Positions 37,837 to 46,234 are shown, numbered from the stretch's first letter. The stretch is 64,000 nt of DNA from Amycolatopsis mediterranei (GCF_026017845.1 NZ_CP100416.1:2910974-2974973); one strand, 5' to 3'. The notes: generated from the letters alone by a model not told the origin. Numbers and translations: made by a program.

Positions 37837-39405
37837 TCAGGCGGGGCAGAGGGTGCCGTCGGCCGGGATCTTGCCGTCGATCAGGAAGGCGCGGGCCGCG
37901 TCGGTGACGCAGGGGGAGGCGCCGAGGGCGCCGTGGCCCGCGCCCTGCCAGGTGATGGTCACCGCGGACGGCATCTGGTCGGCCGCGCGGGTGCTGCCGA
38001 CCTGCGGCGTGACCGGGTCCGTCGCGGTGGCCGCGACCAGGATCGGCGGGACGCCGGGCGCGCCCGGCGGCGGCAGCGGCTCGGTGCGCACCGGCCACGG
38101 GCCGCACCAGGCCAGCTGCTGGGCGATGACCGCGCCGAACTGCGGGTACTTGCCGCGCATCCCGGCCACGACCTGGTCGAGCTGGTCGGCCGAGAGCCGG
38201 GTCTGGCTGTCGTTGCAGCGGGTCGCGATCGTGGCGTCGATCCGCGACGGCTGGGCGCGCGTGTCGTGCAGCACCGGCGCGGCGAACGCCGAGAGGGCGC
38301 CGATGTCCCCGGAGCGCGCCGCGGTGATCGCGTCGGCCAGCTCCGGCCACCGCGAGCGCTGCGAAAGTCCCGTGTAGACGGCGTACATCGCGACACCCGG
38401 GCCGAACACGACGCCCTCGTCGGTCGACGGCGGGGTGCGCCGCAGCTGGTCGGTGAGCGCGGAAAGCGCGGCCTTGGGGTCGCCGAGGGCGCAGTGCCGC
38501 GACGCGCAGTCCGCGGCGAAGGCGTCCAATGTGGACTGCGCGCCGGCGGCGACCGCGTCGAGGACCGCGGCCGTGTCGGCGCCCGGGTCCGGCACGCCGT
38601 CGAGGACCATGCGCCCGACCTGGCCGGGGAAGCGCACCGCGTACTCGGCCAGCACCTTCGAGCCGTCACCGTGGCCGAGCGCGTCGAGCCGCTCCATGCC
38701 GAGTTGCTTGCGCAGCTCGTCGAGGTCGCCCGCGCCGCGCCAGCTGTCCAGCGCGGTCTGGGAGTCGTCCAGCTCGATGGCGCACTGCTGGCCCGCCTTG
38801 CGGGCCGCGTCCAGCACCTCGCCCAGGCCGCCCTGCGCCGGGTCCGCGTCGACGAGGTCGTGCCGGGTGTCGGCGGGGACGCACTGGGCGGCGCCGGAGA
38901 GCCCGGTGCCGCGCCGGTCCAGGCCGATCAGCGAGAACTTCTCGAGGAACGCCGGCGGCAGCGTCGCGGCCAGCCGCGCGGCGTACACGGTGCCCGGGTC
39001 GCCGTCGACGTCGTTGACCACGACCAGCGGCACCGGCCCGCTACCGACCTTCAGCGCCAGCAGCCGCACCAGCGAGCGCCGCGGCTCGCCGGGGGCGTCG
39101 AGCGGCGCGGTGACGCGGGCGCAGGTGAAGTGCAGGCCGTCCGGGACGCCGGGGGTGCCGATGCGCTGGCGGGCGTCGTCGTCGCAGTCGGCCCACTTCA
39201 GCGTCGGCGACTGCGGCTCGCCCAGCGGCGGCAAGGGGACCCCGGGCGTCCGGGCCGGCGTGCTGCCGGTCGTCTTCCCGTCGTTCTCGACCAGCGCCGG
39301 GCGCACCGACGGCCCCGCGGCGCAGCCCGCGGCGGCGGTCAGGGCGAGCAGCGCGGCCAGGAGACGGGTACGGCGGCGGCGCACGGGCGTGTCCTCACGT
39401 CTCAT
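37837..39405 (-). CDS. Alpha/beta-hydrolase-fold lipoprotein, catalytic serine apparently lost
   Basis: 522 residues, related to secreted tripeptidyl aminopeptidases (SlpD/SlpE-like). A lipoprotein signal ends at LTAAAGC (about residue 28). The oxyanion-type LIGLDRRGTGLS, the acid in LVAATATDPVTP and the histidine in WQGAGHGALGASPC are present. The nucleophile elbow, normally GxSxG, reads LGHGDGSKVLAEY: glycine replaces the serine in the aligned position. Cysteine pairs suggest disulfides. Homologues usually remove peptides outside the cell; here a binding or regulatory role is possible. Convergent with the sigma gene. Confidence 0.83.
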   Translation of the reverse strand: MRREDTPVRRRRTRLLAALLALTAAAGCAAGPSVRPALVENDGKTTGSTPARTPGVPLPPLGEPQSPTLKWADCDDDARQRIGTPGVPDGLHFTCARVTAPLDAPGEPRRSLVRLLALKVGSGPVPLVVVNDVDGDPGTVYAARLAATLPPAFLEKFSLIGLDRRGTGLSGAAQCVPADTRHDLVDADPAQGGLGEVLDAARKAGQQCAIELDDSQTALDSWRGAGDLDELRKQLGMERLDALGHGDGSKVLAEYAVRFPGQVGRMVLDGVPDPGADTAAVLDAVAAGAQSTLDAFAADCASRHCALGDPKAALSALTDQLRRTPPSTDEGVVFGPGVAMYAVYTGLSQRSRWPELADAITAARSGDIGALSAFAAPVLHDTRAQPSRIDATIATRCNDSQTRLSADQLDQVVAGMRGKYPQFGAVIAQQLAWCGPWPVRTEPLPPPGAPGVPPILVAATATDPVTPQVGSTRAADQMPSAVTITWQGAGHGALGASPCVTDAARAFLIDGKIPADGTLCPA

Positions 39406-39453
39406 CGATCACGGGCAGGGCCCGAGCTTCGCACGGCCGGTGTGGGACGCGGG

Positions 39454-40533
39454 TTAGCGGGTCCGCACCACCTGGCCGCGGAAGACGGCGTCGAGGTCGT
39501 AGCGGGCCGGCTCCTCGAGCTGGCTGTAGTCGCACGACGCGGGTTCGCGGTCGGGCCGCCAGCGCTTGAACCGCGCGTTGTGCCGGAACCGCGACGGCAT
39601 GCCGCCTTCGGTGTTCTCGTAGGCGACCTCGACGACGCGCTCGGGCCGCAGCGGTACCCATTCGTGCTCGGTGGCGCGCCAGCGGGTGATGCCGCCGGGG
39701 ATGCGCTGGGCCTCACCGGTGGCCCGGCCGCCCCACGGGTGGTCCTCGCCGTCGGTGATCAGCGGCGCCAGCTCTTCGGCGAGTTCGCGGCGGCGGTCCT
39801 TGGGGAACGCCCCGACGGTGCCGACGTGGTGCAGCACGCCCTTTTCGTCGTACAGGCCGAGCAGGAAGGAGCCGACGAGTTCGCCCGGGCCGCCGTCGAC
39901 GTGCCAGCGCAGGCCGGCGAGCACGCAGTCGGCGGTGCGCAGGTGCTTGTACTTGAGCATCACGCGCTTGCCGGGGGTGTAGGGCTCGTCGAGCGGCTTG
40001 CCGATGACGCCGTCGAGGCCGGCGCCTTCGAACAGCTCGAACCAGTGGCGCGCGGTGGCGGGATCGGTGGTCGCCGGGGTGAGCGGGAACCGGTCGCCGG
40101 CCAGTTCGGTGAGGCGTTCGCGGCGGACGGACGTCGGTTCGTCGAGCAGCAGGTCGTCCCCCAGGGCCAGGACGTCGAAGGCGACGAACTCGGCGGGCTG
40201 CTCGGCGGACAGCAGCGTGATCCGGCTTTCGGCGGGGTGGATGCGCTCGGTGAGGGCGTCGAAGTTCAGCCGTCCGTCGCGCGCGACGACGAGCTCGCCG
40301 TCGAGCACGACCCGCGGCGGCAGGGTGTCCAGCAGCCGCGCGACGGCCTCCGGGAAGTACCGGTTGAGCGGCTTTTCCGCGCGCGACTGCAGGTACAGCT
40401 CGTCGCCGTCGCGGAAGACGATGCAGCGGAAGCCGTCCCACTTCGGTTCGAACAGCAGGCCACCGGATTCGGGGATGGCCTTGGCGGGCTTGGCGAGCAT
40501 CGGCTTCAGCGGCGGCTGCAGCGGTAGGGGCAT
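39454..40533 (-). CDS. ligC: ATP-dependent DNA ligase (LigC-type)
   Basis: 359 residues. The adenylated lysine is in LLFEPKWDGFRCIV (about residue 31), with LDGELVV (motif III), FVAFDVLALGDDLL (IIIa), GLDGVIGKPLDEPY (IV) and VMLKYKHLRTADCVLAG (V). A C-terminal OB-fold follows. It seals nicks in DNA, likely in repair; together with the LigD polymerase-domain protein at 26750 it could act in end joining. Start ATG at 40531-40533. Convergent neighbours none; the gene follows the AmaP stack in opposite register on the same strand. Confidence 0.93.
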   Translation of the reverse strand: MPLPLQPPLKPMLAKPAKAIPESGGLLFEPKWDGFRCIVFRDGDELYLQSRAEKPLNRYFPEAVARLLDTLPPRVVLDGELVVARDGRLNFDALTERIHPAESRITLLSAEQPAEFVAFDVLALGDDLLLDEPTSVRRERLTELAGDRFPLTPATTDPATARHWFELFEGAGLDGVIGKPLDEPYTPGKRVMLKYKHLRTADCVLAGLRWHVDGGPGELVGSFLLGLYDEKGVLHHVGTVGAFPKDRRRELAEELAPLITDGEDHPWGGRATGEAQRIPGGITRWRATEHEWVPLRPERVVEVAYENTEGGMPSRFRHNARFKRWRPDREPASCDYSQLEEPARYDLDAVFRGQVVRTR

Positions 40534-40559
40534 GCCCGCATTCTGCGGAAAACCCCGGC

Positions 40560-41159
40560 TCAGCGCACGCGTTCGGCCGGGCTCGTGTCGAGTTCCATGC
40601 GGACCGCGGTGGGCAGCGACGCCAGGCCGAGTGATTCGCGGGCGCGGGTCAGCACGCGCGTGTCGAGGTCCGACCACACCCGCTTGAGGTCCGTGCCTCC
40701 GCGCAGCCACAGAGTGACGCGCAACGCCGGGGAAGTGCGCGAGCCGACCGCGCGGACGCGGGCCCGGCTGACGCCGTCGAGCTGCTCCGCGTCGGCCTGG
40801 ACCGCGCCGGCGATCGCGGCCGCCGTGACCACCAGCTCCGCGCCTTCGGTGCGGTCGAGGTCCAGGTCGGGCCGAGGTTCCGGGCGCAGCGAGCGCAGGG
40901 CCCACCGCAGCCCGAGCACGAACAGGAGCACCCCGAGCGCGATCGCGGCGATGCGCGCCGGCGTCGCGTGGCTGCCGAGCCAGGTCACGGCGATCGGGTC
41001 CAGCAGCGGGCGGCGGCCGCGGAACTCGCCGAGCCCGCCGAGGCCGACCACCAGGGCCAGCGTCCCGCCCGCGAACGCCGGCAGCCCGACCAGGAAGGTC
41101 AGCGTGCGTTCGCCGGTGTACGACCGGGACAGTGCCTTCGCGGCGATCGTCTTGCTCAT
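40560..41159 (-). CDS. amaP: AmaP-like alkaline-shock membrane anchor protein
   Basis: 199 residues. Two N-terminal membrane helices (LTFLVGLPAFAGGTLALVVGL and IAAIALGVLLFVLGLRWAL) and a cytosolic domain ending in RVTLWLRGGTDLKRVWSDLD with the AmaP-like pattern. It tethers Asp23-type proteins to the membrane in other bacteria. ATG overlaps the upstream TGA (ATGA). Last gene of the leftward envelope stack. Confidence 0.82.
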   Translation of the reverse strand: MSKTIAAKALSRSYTGERTLTFLVGLPAFAGGTLALVVGLGGLGEFRGRRPLLDPIAVTWLGSHATPARIAAIALGVLLFVLGLRWALRSLRPEPRPDLDLDRTEGAELVVTAAAIAGAVQADAEQLDGVSRARVRAVGSRTSPALRVTLWLRGGTDLKRVWSDLDTRVLTRARESLGLASLPTAVRMELDTSPAERVR

Positions 41160-41692
41160 CGGCGGTCCTTCGGCGAGTCGACGACGACGGTCACCTTCGG
41201 CCGCCGCACCAGGGGGAGCTCGTCCAGCAGCGCCGACACCGTGGCGAGCAGGCGCGGCCGCAGCTCGCCTTCGGTCTCCAGGGTGCTCTTCGCGCGGACG
41301 CGGATGCGGCGGGCGCTCGCGGTGACCGACGCGCCCGCGACGTTGTCCTGCGCGCGCACGGTCACCCCGACCAGCCGGGCCAGCGAACGCGGTGACGTCG
41401 AGACGCTCACGTCGTCGGCCGGGTCCGTCAACCGCACCGCGCGGTTGCCGGCGGCGAGCGCGCACCCCACCAGGACCAGGCCCGCGGCGGCCAGCACACC
41501 GGCCCCGACGCGCACCGCGTAGGCGTCCCAGCCCAGCGACGCCAGCCCGGCCTGCCAGCGCGGCCAGGGCACCAGCAGCGGCGCCGAGCCCGGGCGCCAC
41601 CAGTGCCAGCCGACTTCCAGGACCAGCAGCGCGCCGGCCGCGGCGAAGGCCAGGCCGAGCAGGGTGGCGAGGATGCGGACGAACGGGCGCAC
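41156..41692 (-). CDS. DUF6286 membrane protein
   Basis: 178 residues: two N-terminal membrane helices (ILATLLGLAFAAAGALLVLEVG; VGAGVLAAAGLVLVGCALAA) then a soluble domain (VGVTVRAQDNVAGASVTASAR and VRRPKVTVVVDSP) typical of the DUF6286 proteins found beside Asp23/AmaP genes in actinomycetes. Function unknown. GTG start at 41690-41692, 2 bp from the preceding Asp23 gene. Confidence 0.83.
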   Translation of the reverse strand: MRPFVRILATLLGLAFAAAGALLVLEVGWHWWRPGSAPLLVPWPRWQAGLASLGWDAYAVRVGAGVLAAAGLVLVGCALAAGNRAVRLTDPADDVSVSTSPRSLARLVGVTVRAQDNVAGASVTASARRIRVRAKSTLETEGELRPRLLATVSALLDELPLVRRPKVTVVVDSPKDRR

Positions 41693-41694
41693 GG

Positions 41695-42039
41695 CTACCG
41701 CACCCTCGGCGCGACGTCCGGCAGCAGCGCGGACACCGTCACGGCCAGGGTCCGCACGCGGTAGCCGGTGAGCAGCTCGACCTCTTCGGTGACCTTCTCG
41801 CGCACGTCGCCGACCACCGCGCGGACCGCCGCCGGGTAGCGCAGGGCCAGGTCGAGCGCGAGGTCGACGTCGTTGTCGTGGCCGCCGACCTTCGCCTTCG
41901 GCCCCTTCTTGCCGTCCCGCGCCGTGCCCAGCACCTGGCCGGCCGCGTGCTGGGCGACCTTGCGGACCACGGCGTGCCCGATGGTGAGGGTGCCGCGCTC
42001 GGCCGGTTCGGCGAGCCCCCGCGGCAGCGCGGGGCTCAC
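41695..42039 (-). CDS. Asp23/Gls24-family envelope stress protein (short)
   Basis: 114 residues. GTLTIGHAVVRKVAQHAAGQVLG and DLALDLALRYPAAVRAVVGDVREKVTEEVELLTGYRVRTLAVTVSALLP give the Asp23 fold, here shorter than usual. The GTG at 42037-42039 overlaps the stop of the DUF2273-like gene (GTGA). Member of the envelope-stress stack. Confidence 0.85.
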   Translation of the reverse strand: MSPALPRGLAEPAERGTLTIGHAVVRKVAQHAAGQVLGTARDGKKGPKAKVGGHDNDVDLALDLALRYPAAVRAVVGDVREKVTEEVELLTGYRVRTLAVTVSALLPDVAPRVR

Positions 42040-42212
42040 TTGTCGCGGCCCTTGCCGAACAGCTCGCCGAGGTCGAGTTCGCCGTCGAGGACCCGGCCGG
42101 CGACGAGGCCGATGATCCCGACGGCCAGGGTCACCAGGAACGCGGTGAACCCCTGGGTCGCGGCGAGGCCGAGGATCAGCCCGGCCAGGAGCCCGGTCTG
42201 CGTTGCGTTCAC
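42036..42212 (-). CDS. Small DUF2273-like membrane protein
   Basis: 58 residues: VNATQTGLLAGLILGLAATQ, then a hydrophobic stretch (FTAFLVTLAVGIIGLVAGRV) and an acidic/basic tail (ELDLGELFGKGRDK). This resembles the small DUF2273 proteins that accompany Asp23 genes. The GTG at 42210-42212 follows AAGGAGGACAT. Confidence 0.8.
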   Translation of the reverse strand: MNATQTGLLAGLILGLAATQGFTAFLVTLAVGIIGLVAGRVLDGELDLGELFGKGRDK

Positions 42213-42240
42213 ATGTCCTCCTTGGACGGGGTGGCTGGGA

Positions 42241-42292
42241 CGCAGTGAATGACTCATTCCTGGCGTCGGACGTCATGAATGAGTCATTCATG
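42241..42292. repeat. Second copy of the dispersed palindromic repeat
   Basis: 42241-42268 is identical over 28 bp to 26671-26698 (core GAATGACTCATTC). A second palindrome follows at 42274-42292 (CATGAATGA, central G, TCATTCATG). It lies upstream of the DUF2273-like gene and downstream of the main Asp23 gene. Confidence 0.85.
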
Positions 42293-42325
42293 GCGCCGCA
42301 GCGGGGGCGAACCCGCGTCGCGTGG

Positions 42326-42763
42326 TCATTCCACCCGCGTAGATTCGGGTTCTTCCTCGCCCGGCAGGAAGATGTCGTTGACCGCGATGTTCACCTCGAT
42401 CACCTCGAGGCCGGTGATCTGCTCGACCGCGGTGATCACGTTGCGCCGCACCGCGCGGGCGACGTCGGTGATGCGCGCGCCGTACTCGACGACCACGTCG
42501 AGGTCGATCGCGGTCTGCTTCTCGCCGACCTCCACCGACACGCCGGTCGTGGTGACCGTGCCGGAGCCGGGGATCCGCTCCCGCAGCGCGCCGATCGCGC
42601 GGGACACCCCGCCGCCGCCCAGCGTGTGCACGCCGGCGATTTCGCGGGCGGCCAGGCCGGCGATCTTCTGCACCACCAGCGACGAGATCGTGGTGCGGCC
42701 GGCGGTGCCCTCTTCGTTGAGCGGGGTGACCGTGCCAGGGCTTTCGGTCCGTTCCGGGTGCAT
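42326..42763 (-). CDS. Asp23/Gls24-family envelope stress protein
   Basis: 145 residues, the full-length member of the stack: GRTTISSLVVQKIAGLAAREIAGVHTLG, GVSVEVGEKQTAIDLDVVVEYG and VRRNVITAVEQITGLEVIEVNIAVNDI. Start ATG at 42761-42763 after GAGGAG. The repeat at 42241-42292 separates it from the following genes. Confidence 0.92.
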   Translation of the reverse strand: MHPERTESPGTVTPLNEEGTAGRTTISSLVVQKIAGLAAREIAGVHTLGGGGVSRAIGALRERIPGSGTVTTTGVSVEVGEKQTAIDLDVVVEYGARITDVARAVRRNVITAVEQITGLEVIEVNIAVNDIFLPGEEEPESTRVE

Positions 42764-42850
42764 GCGTACGGGCTCCTCTCGGCGGGTTCTCGCCCTTACG
42801 ATGCCCGGCGGCGCGAAACCCTCACGCAAGGTCCCCCGATCGGGTTAATC

Positions 42851-43264
42851 TCACCCCGGGTGGACGTCCACGACGTGCACGTTCACCACCGAGGCGACCC
42901 CCAGCTGCCGGGACAGCCCGGCGCTGATCTCCCGCCGGAGCGCTTCGGCGGCCGCGCCGGCGATGAGGCCGAACCGGACCGACACCAGCACCTGCACGAC
43001 GCCGTCCTCGACGGCGACGGCCGAGATCCGCACGCCGAACGGGGCCCGGTCGGCGGCGATCGTCCGGGCCAGCCGGTCGACGACGCCCTCGGTGACCCGC
43101 AGCCGGCCGCTCTCGCCGGGGACCTCCACCGCCGTCCGCCGGCCGCGGGCGACGGCTCGCAGCACCCGTTCGACCAGGCCGGGCGGGGTCGGCACCCGGC
43201 GCCGGGCCGCGGCGCGCACGGCGTCCCAGCGGGGGTCGGACTCGGGGTCCTCGGCTTCGGTCAT
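42851..43264 (-). CDS. Asp23-like protein with N-terminal extension
   Basis: 137 residues. After a 40-residue basic N-terminus (RWDAVRAAARRRVPTPPGLVERVLRAVARGRR) the Asp23-type core is visible: GRLRVTEGVVDRLARTIAADRAPFGVRISAV and VVQVLVSVRFGLIAGAAAEALRREISAGLSRQLGVASVVNVHVVDV. It immediately follows the sigma gene (TGATG overlap), the place usually held by an anti-sigma factor; a regulatory contact with the sigma factor is possible but unproven. Confidence 0.8.
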   Translation of the reverse strand: MTEAEDPESDPRWDAVRAAARRRVPTPPGLVERVLRAVARGRRTAVEVPGESGRLRVTEGVVDRLARTIAADRAPFGVRISAVAVEDGVVQVLVSVRFGLIAGAAAEALRREISAGLSRQLGVASVVNVHVVDVHPG

Positions 43265-43818
43265 CACCGCTCCCTCAACTCGGCGAGCAGCGCCACCCTG
43301 GCCCGGTGCAGCCGGGAACGCAAGGCGCCGACGTTCACGTCGAGCACGTCGGCGACCTCTTCGTAGCTCAGCCCCTCCAGTTCGCGCAGCACGAGCGGGA
43401 CGCGCTGGGACACCTCGAGCCTGCCGACCGCCCGCAGCACCGCGTCCACCTCTTCGGCGCGCACGACGCGGCCTTCGGGGCCGGGCACCGCCGCGGCGAA
43501 CAGTGCGCTGTCCACAGTGGACTGCGGATCGGGGTCGTCGAGCGAGACCGTCGGACGGCGGCGGCGCAGCACGGCGAGCGCGCTGTTGGTGACGACGCGG
43601 TAGAGCCAGGTCGACACCGCCGACTCCTGCCGGAACCCGGCCAGTGACCGCCACGCGGCCAGCCACGCCTCCTGCACGACGTCCTCGGCCTCGGCCGCGC
43701 TGCCGGTGATCCGCAGCGCGACCCGGTACATCCGGGGCGTGTGTTCCCGCACCAGCGCGCCGAACGCGGTGTGGTCGCCGCCCGCGGCCCGGGCGAGCAG
43801 TTCGGCGTCGTCGATCAC
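43264..43818 (-). CDS. ECF-family RNA polymerase sigma factor
   Basis: 184 residues. Region 2: LLARAAGGDHTAFGALVREH and AEAEDVVQEAWLAAWRSLAGF (with the SAVSTWLYRVVTNSAL core-binding part); region 4: LEVSQRVPLVLRELEGLSYEEVADVLDVNVGALRSRLHRAR. The GTG (43816-43818) overlaps the upstream stop (GTGA). It is followed by an Asp23-type gene and then the Asp23/AmaP stack, so it probably drives envelope-stress genes. A TCCACWGTGGA copy lies inside it at 43511-43521. Confidence 0.93.
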   Translation of the reverse strand: MIDDAELLARAAGGDHTAFGALVREHTPRMYRVALRITGSAAEAEDVVQEAWLAAWRSLAGFRQESAVSTWLYRVVTNSALAVLRRRRPTVSLDDPDPQSTVDSALFAAAVPGPEGRVVRAEEVDAVLRAVGRLEVSQRVPLVLRELEGLSYEEVADVLDVNVGALRSRLHRARVALLAELRER

Positions 43819-44555
43819 CCGGCGTCCCGGCGGTAGCGCAGGAACGTGAAGCCGTCCTCGACCAGGATCGACGCCAGCGCGAGCCGGCGCGCCGCGGCGG
43901 GCGCGGCCCCCGCGGCGATCCGGCCCGCGGTCCCGGCCACCAGCAGCGGCGCGACGGTCAGGCACAGCTGGTCGACGAGATCGGCGGCGACGAGCCGGGC
44001 GAACAGACCGGGCCCGCCTTCGCAGTCGACCCGGCGCAGGCCGCGGGCGGCCAGCAGGTCGAGGGCGCGGGGGAGGTCGACGTCTTCGGTGCCCGCCCGC
44101 AGGACCTCGGCCCCGGCGGCTTCGAGGGCGCGCGTGTCGGCGGTGTCCGTGGTGACCACGATCGGGGGGACGGCGGTTTCGGTGAACAGCCGGGAAGCCG
44201 GGTCGAGGTCCGCGGTGCGCGTGACGACGGCGATCGGCGGGACGCCGGTGAACCCGAGACGGCGTCTGCGCTCCAGGCGTTTCGGGCCCGCGACGACCCC
44301 GCGGTAGTTCTCGGCGCGGGCGGTCCCGGCGCCGACCAGGATGACGTCGGCGAGGTCGCGGCCGAGCAGGAAGACCTTGCGGTCGGCAGCGTGCGAGAGT
44401 CGCGCCGAGGTGGTGTCGATCTCGACGGCGCCGTCCGCGGACGCGACGAAGTTGACCTGCACCCAGGGTCTCGACAGGCCGGCCGGGTAGGCGTAGCTCT
44501 CCTCCAGGTCCGAACCGGTCAGTTCGCCCGTCCGATCGGGCCACACACGCTGCAC
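43815..44555 (-). CDS. Pyrimidine-reductase (RibD C-terminal domain) family protein
   Basis: 246 residues, RibD_C fold: VQVNFVASADGAVEIDTTSARLSHAADRKVFLLGRDLADVILVGAGTARAE contains the NADPH-binding start, and VDCEGGPGLFARLVAADLVDQLCLTVAPLLVAG the substrate-binding end. The deaminase domain of RibD is absent, so it may be a stand-alone reductase in riboflavin or another flavin-like pathway, or a diverged enzyme. It overlaps the sigma gene, so a single transcript is likely. Confidence 0.9.
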   Translation of the reverse strand: MQRVWPDRTGELTGSDLEESYAYPAGLSRPWVQVNFVASADGAVEIDTTSARLSHAADRKVFLLGRDLADVILVGAGTARAENYRGVVAGPKRLERRRRLGFTGVPPIAVVTRTADLDPASRLFTETAVPPIVVTTDTADTRALEAAGAEVLRAGTEDVDLPRALDLLAARGLRRVDCEGGPGLFARLVAADLVDQLCLTVAPLLVAGTAGRIAAGAAPAAARRLALASILVEDGFTFLRYRRDAG

Positions 44556-44694
44556 CCGATCATCCCAGCACGGCCGTGAAACACGTCTCTACCGGGGACT
44601 GCGTCTTCTGGGGCCGAGCCCCCAGGCCCCCGCCGGTGGCAAGCCCCCGGACCCCCGCGTGTGGTTTCGTTGGCAGGCCATAGGCTCCTTGGTC

Positions 44695-45714
44695 ATGCCC
44701 GCGCACCTGACCGGCCGCCGTCCCGAGCTGTCCGCCGACGAGCTGATCGGCGCGCTGGTGCCGCCGCCGCGCTTCGACGCCGTGCGGTTCGACACCTACC
44801 TGCCCGATCCCGACGAGCCCAGCCAGGCCGCCGCGGTCGAGGCCTGCTCGGCGTTCGCCGCGAAGGTGGGGGTGCGCCGTGAGAAGAAGCGGTTCAGGCT
44901 CTTCGGCGGGTCTCCGGAGCCGGCCGGGCCGATGGGGCTCTACCTCGACGGCGGGTTCGGCGTCGGCAAGACCCACCTGCTCGCCTCGACGTGGCACGCC
45001 GCGCCGTCGCCCAAGGCGTACGGCACGTTCGTCGAGCTGACCCACCTCGTCGGCGCGCTGGGCTTCGCCGAGGCCGTGCGGCGGTTGTCGGAGCACCGGA
45101 TCCTGGCCATCGACGAGTTCGAGCTGGACGACCCGGGCGACACCACGCTGGTCACCCGGCTGCTGCAGGAGCTGATGGACGCCGGGGTGTTCGTCGCGGC
45201 GACGTCGAACACCCTGCCGGAGAAGCTCGGCGAAGGCCGGTTCGCCGCCGAAGACTTCCTGCGGGAGATCCAGACGCTGTCGGCCCGCTTCGGCGTGGTG
45301 CGCGTCGACGGGCCGGACTACCGGCACCGCGGCCTGCCGGACGCGCCGCCGCCGGTCTCGCCGGAGGAGCTGGAGTCGTCGGCCGCCGCGCACGACGGGT
45401 CCACTGTGGACGACTTCGACGCGCTGTGCGAGCACCTGGCTTCGCTGCACCCCTCCCGCTACGGGCGGCTGCTCGACGACGTCACCCGCGTGCACCTGCG
45501 CGACGTCCACCCGGCGCCGGACCAGAACGTGGCGCTGCGGCTGGTCGCCTTCGCCGACCGGCTCTACGACCGGGCCATCCCGCTGGTCGTGTCGGGCGAG
45601 CCGCTGCGGTCGCTGTTCACCGAGGAGATGGTGAACGGCGGCTACCGCAAGAAGTACCTGCGCGCGGTCAGCCGGTTGACGGCGCTGGCTCGGGACGCCG
45701 TGCCGGCCAGCTGA
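44695..45714 (+). CDS. zapE: Cell division protein ZapE (AFG1-like ATPase)
   Basis: 339 residues. Walker A is YLDGGFGVGKTHLLA; Walker B ILAIDEFELDDPGD; sensor-like AATSNTLPEKLGEGRF; VVSGEPLRSLFTEEMVNGGYRKKYLRAVSRL at the end is the family C-terminus. Membrane-associated P-loop ATPase linked to Z-ring function or respiratory stress. ATG at 44695. Its 3' end overlaps the convergent PAP2 gene by 47 bp. Copy of TCCACTGTGGA at 45400-45410. Confidence 0.95.
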   Translation: MPAHLTGRRPELSADELIGALVPPPRFDAVRFDTYLPDPDEPSQAAAVEACSAFAAKVGVRREKKRFRLFGGSPEPAGPMGLYLDGGFGVGKTHLLASTWHAAPSPKAYGTFVELTHLVGALGFAEAVRRLSEHRILAIDEFELDDPGDTTLVTRLLQELMDAGVFVAATSNTLPEKLGEGRFAAEDFLREIQTLSARFGVVRVDGPDYRHRGLPDAPPPVSPEELESSAAAHDGSTVDDFDALCEHLASLHPSRYGRLLDDVTRVHLRDVHPAPDQNVALRLVAFADRLYDRAIPLVVSGEPLRSLFTEEMVNGGYRKKYLRAVSRLTALARDAVPAS

Positions 45715-46234
45715 ACAGCACCACCGCGACGGCGAAGAGCGTGCCGCCGGCGACGTCGGTGAGGTAGTGGTAGCCCATGCCGACGAGCCCCGCCGCGGCG
45801 GCGAGCAGCGTCACCGCGGACAGCACGGCCACGACGGCCCGGCGGGTGACCACGACGAGCACCGTCAGCACCGCCACCAGGCTCACCGTGTGGCCGCTCG
45901 GGTAGACCAGGGTGTCGTTCTTCCACCGGTCGTACAGGGGTTTCAGCACCAAGGTCGTCAGCAGGATGGCCAGCACCGGCACGGCGAGCGCGAGCGCGGC
46001 CTCCCGCCGCCGTCCCGCGCGCAGGCACAGGACGACCGCGAGCAGGCCCAGCGCGAGCACGACGTACGGCTCGGTCGGGAACACCAGCGCCCGCAGCACG
46101 CCGGGGCTCAGGTGCGCGACGGCCCGCGCGGCGGCGTCGTCGACCGCGCCGGGGGCCGTCCCGCCGGCGAACGGCAGGCCCAGCAGCAGTGCGAGCAGGC
46201 CGCACACGGCGGCCGGCACCCGGATCGTCCTCAC
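45668..46234 (-). CDS. PAP2-family phosphatase (membrane)
   Basis: 188 residues, five to six membrane helices. The phosphatase motifs are KPLYDRWKND, YPSGHTVSLVAVL and GYHYLTDVAGG, including the conserved Arg, SGH and HxxxD. It would dephosphorylate lipid phosphates such as undecaprenyl pyrophosphate or phosphatidate at the outer face. GTG start at 46232-46234 chosen from the frame; the ribosome site is weak. Its last 47 bp are antisense to the end of zapE. Confidence 0.88.
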   Translation of the reverse strand: MRTIRVPAAVCGLLALLLGLPFAGGTAPGAVDDAAARAVAHLSPGVLRALVFPTEPYVVLALGLLAVVLCLRAGRRREAALALAVPVLAILLTTLVLKPLYDRWKNDTLVYPSGHTVSLVAVLTVLVVVTRRAVVAVLSAVTLLAAAAGLVGMGYHYLTDVAGGTLFAVAVVLFSWPARRPEPAPSTG

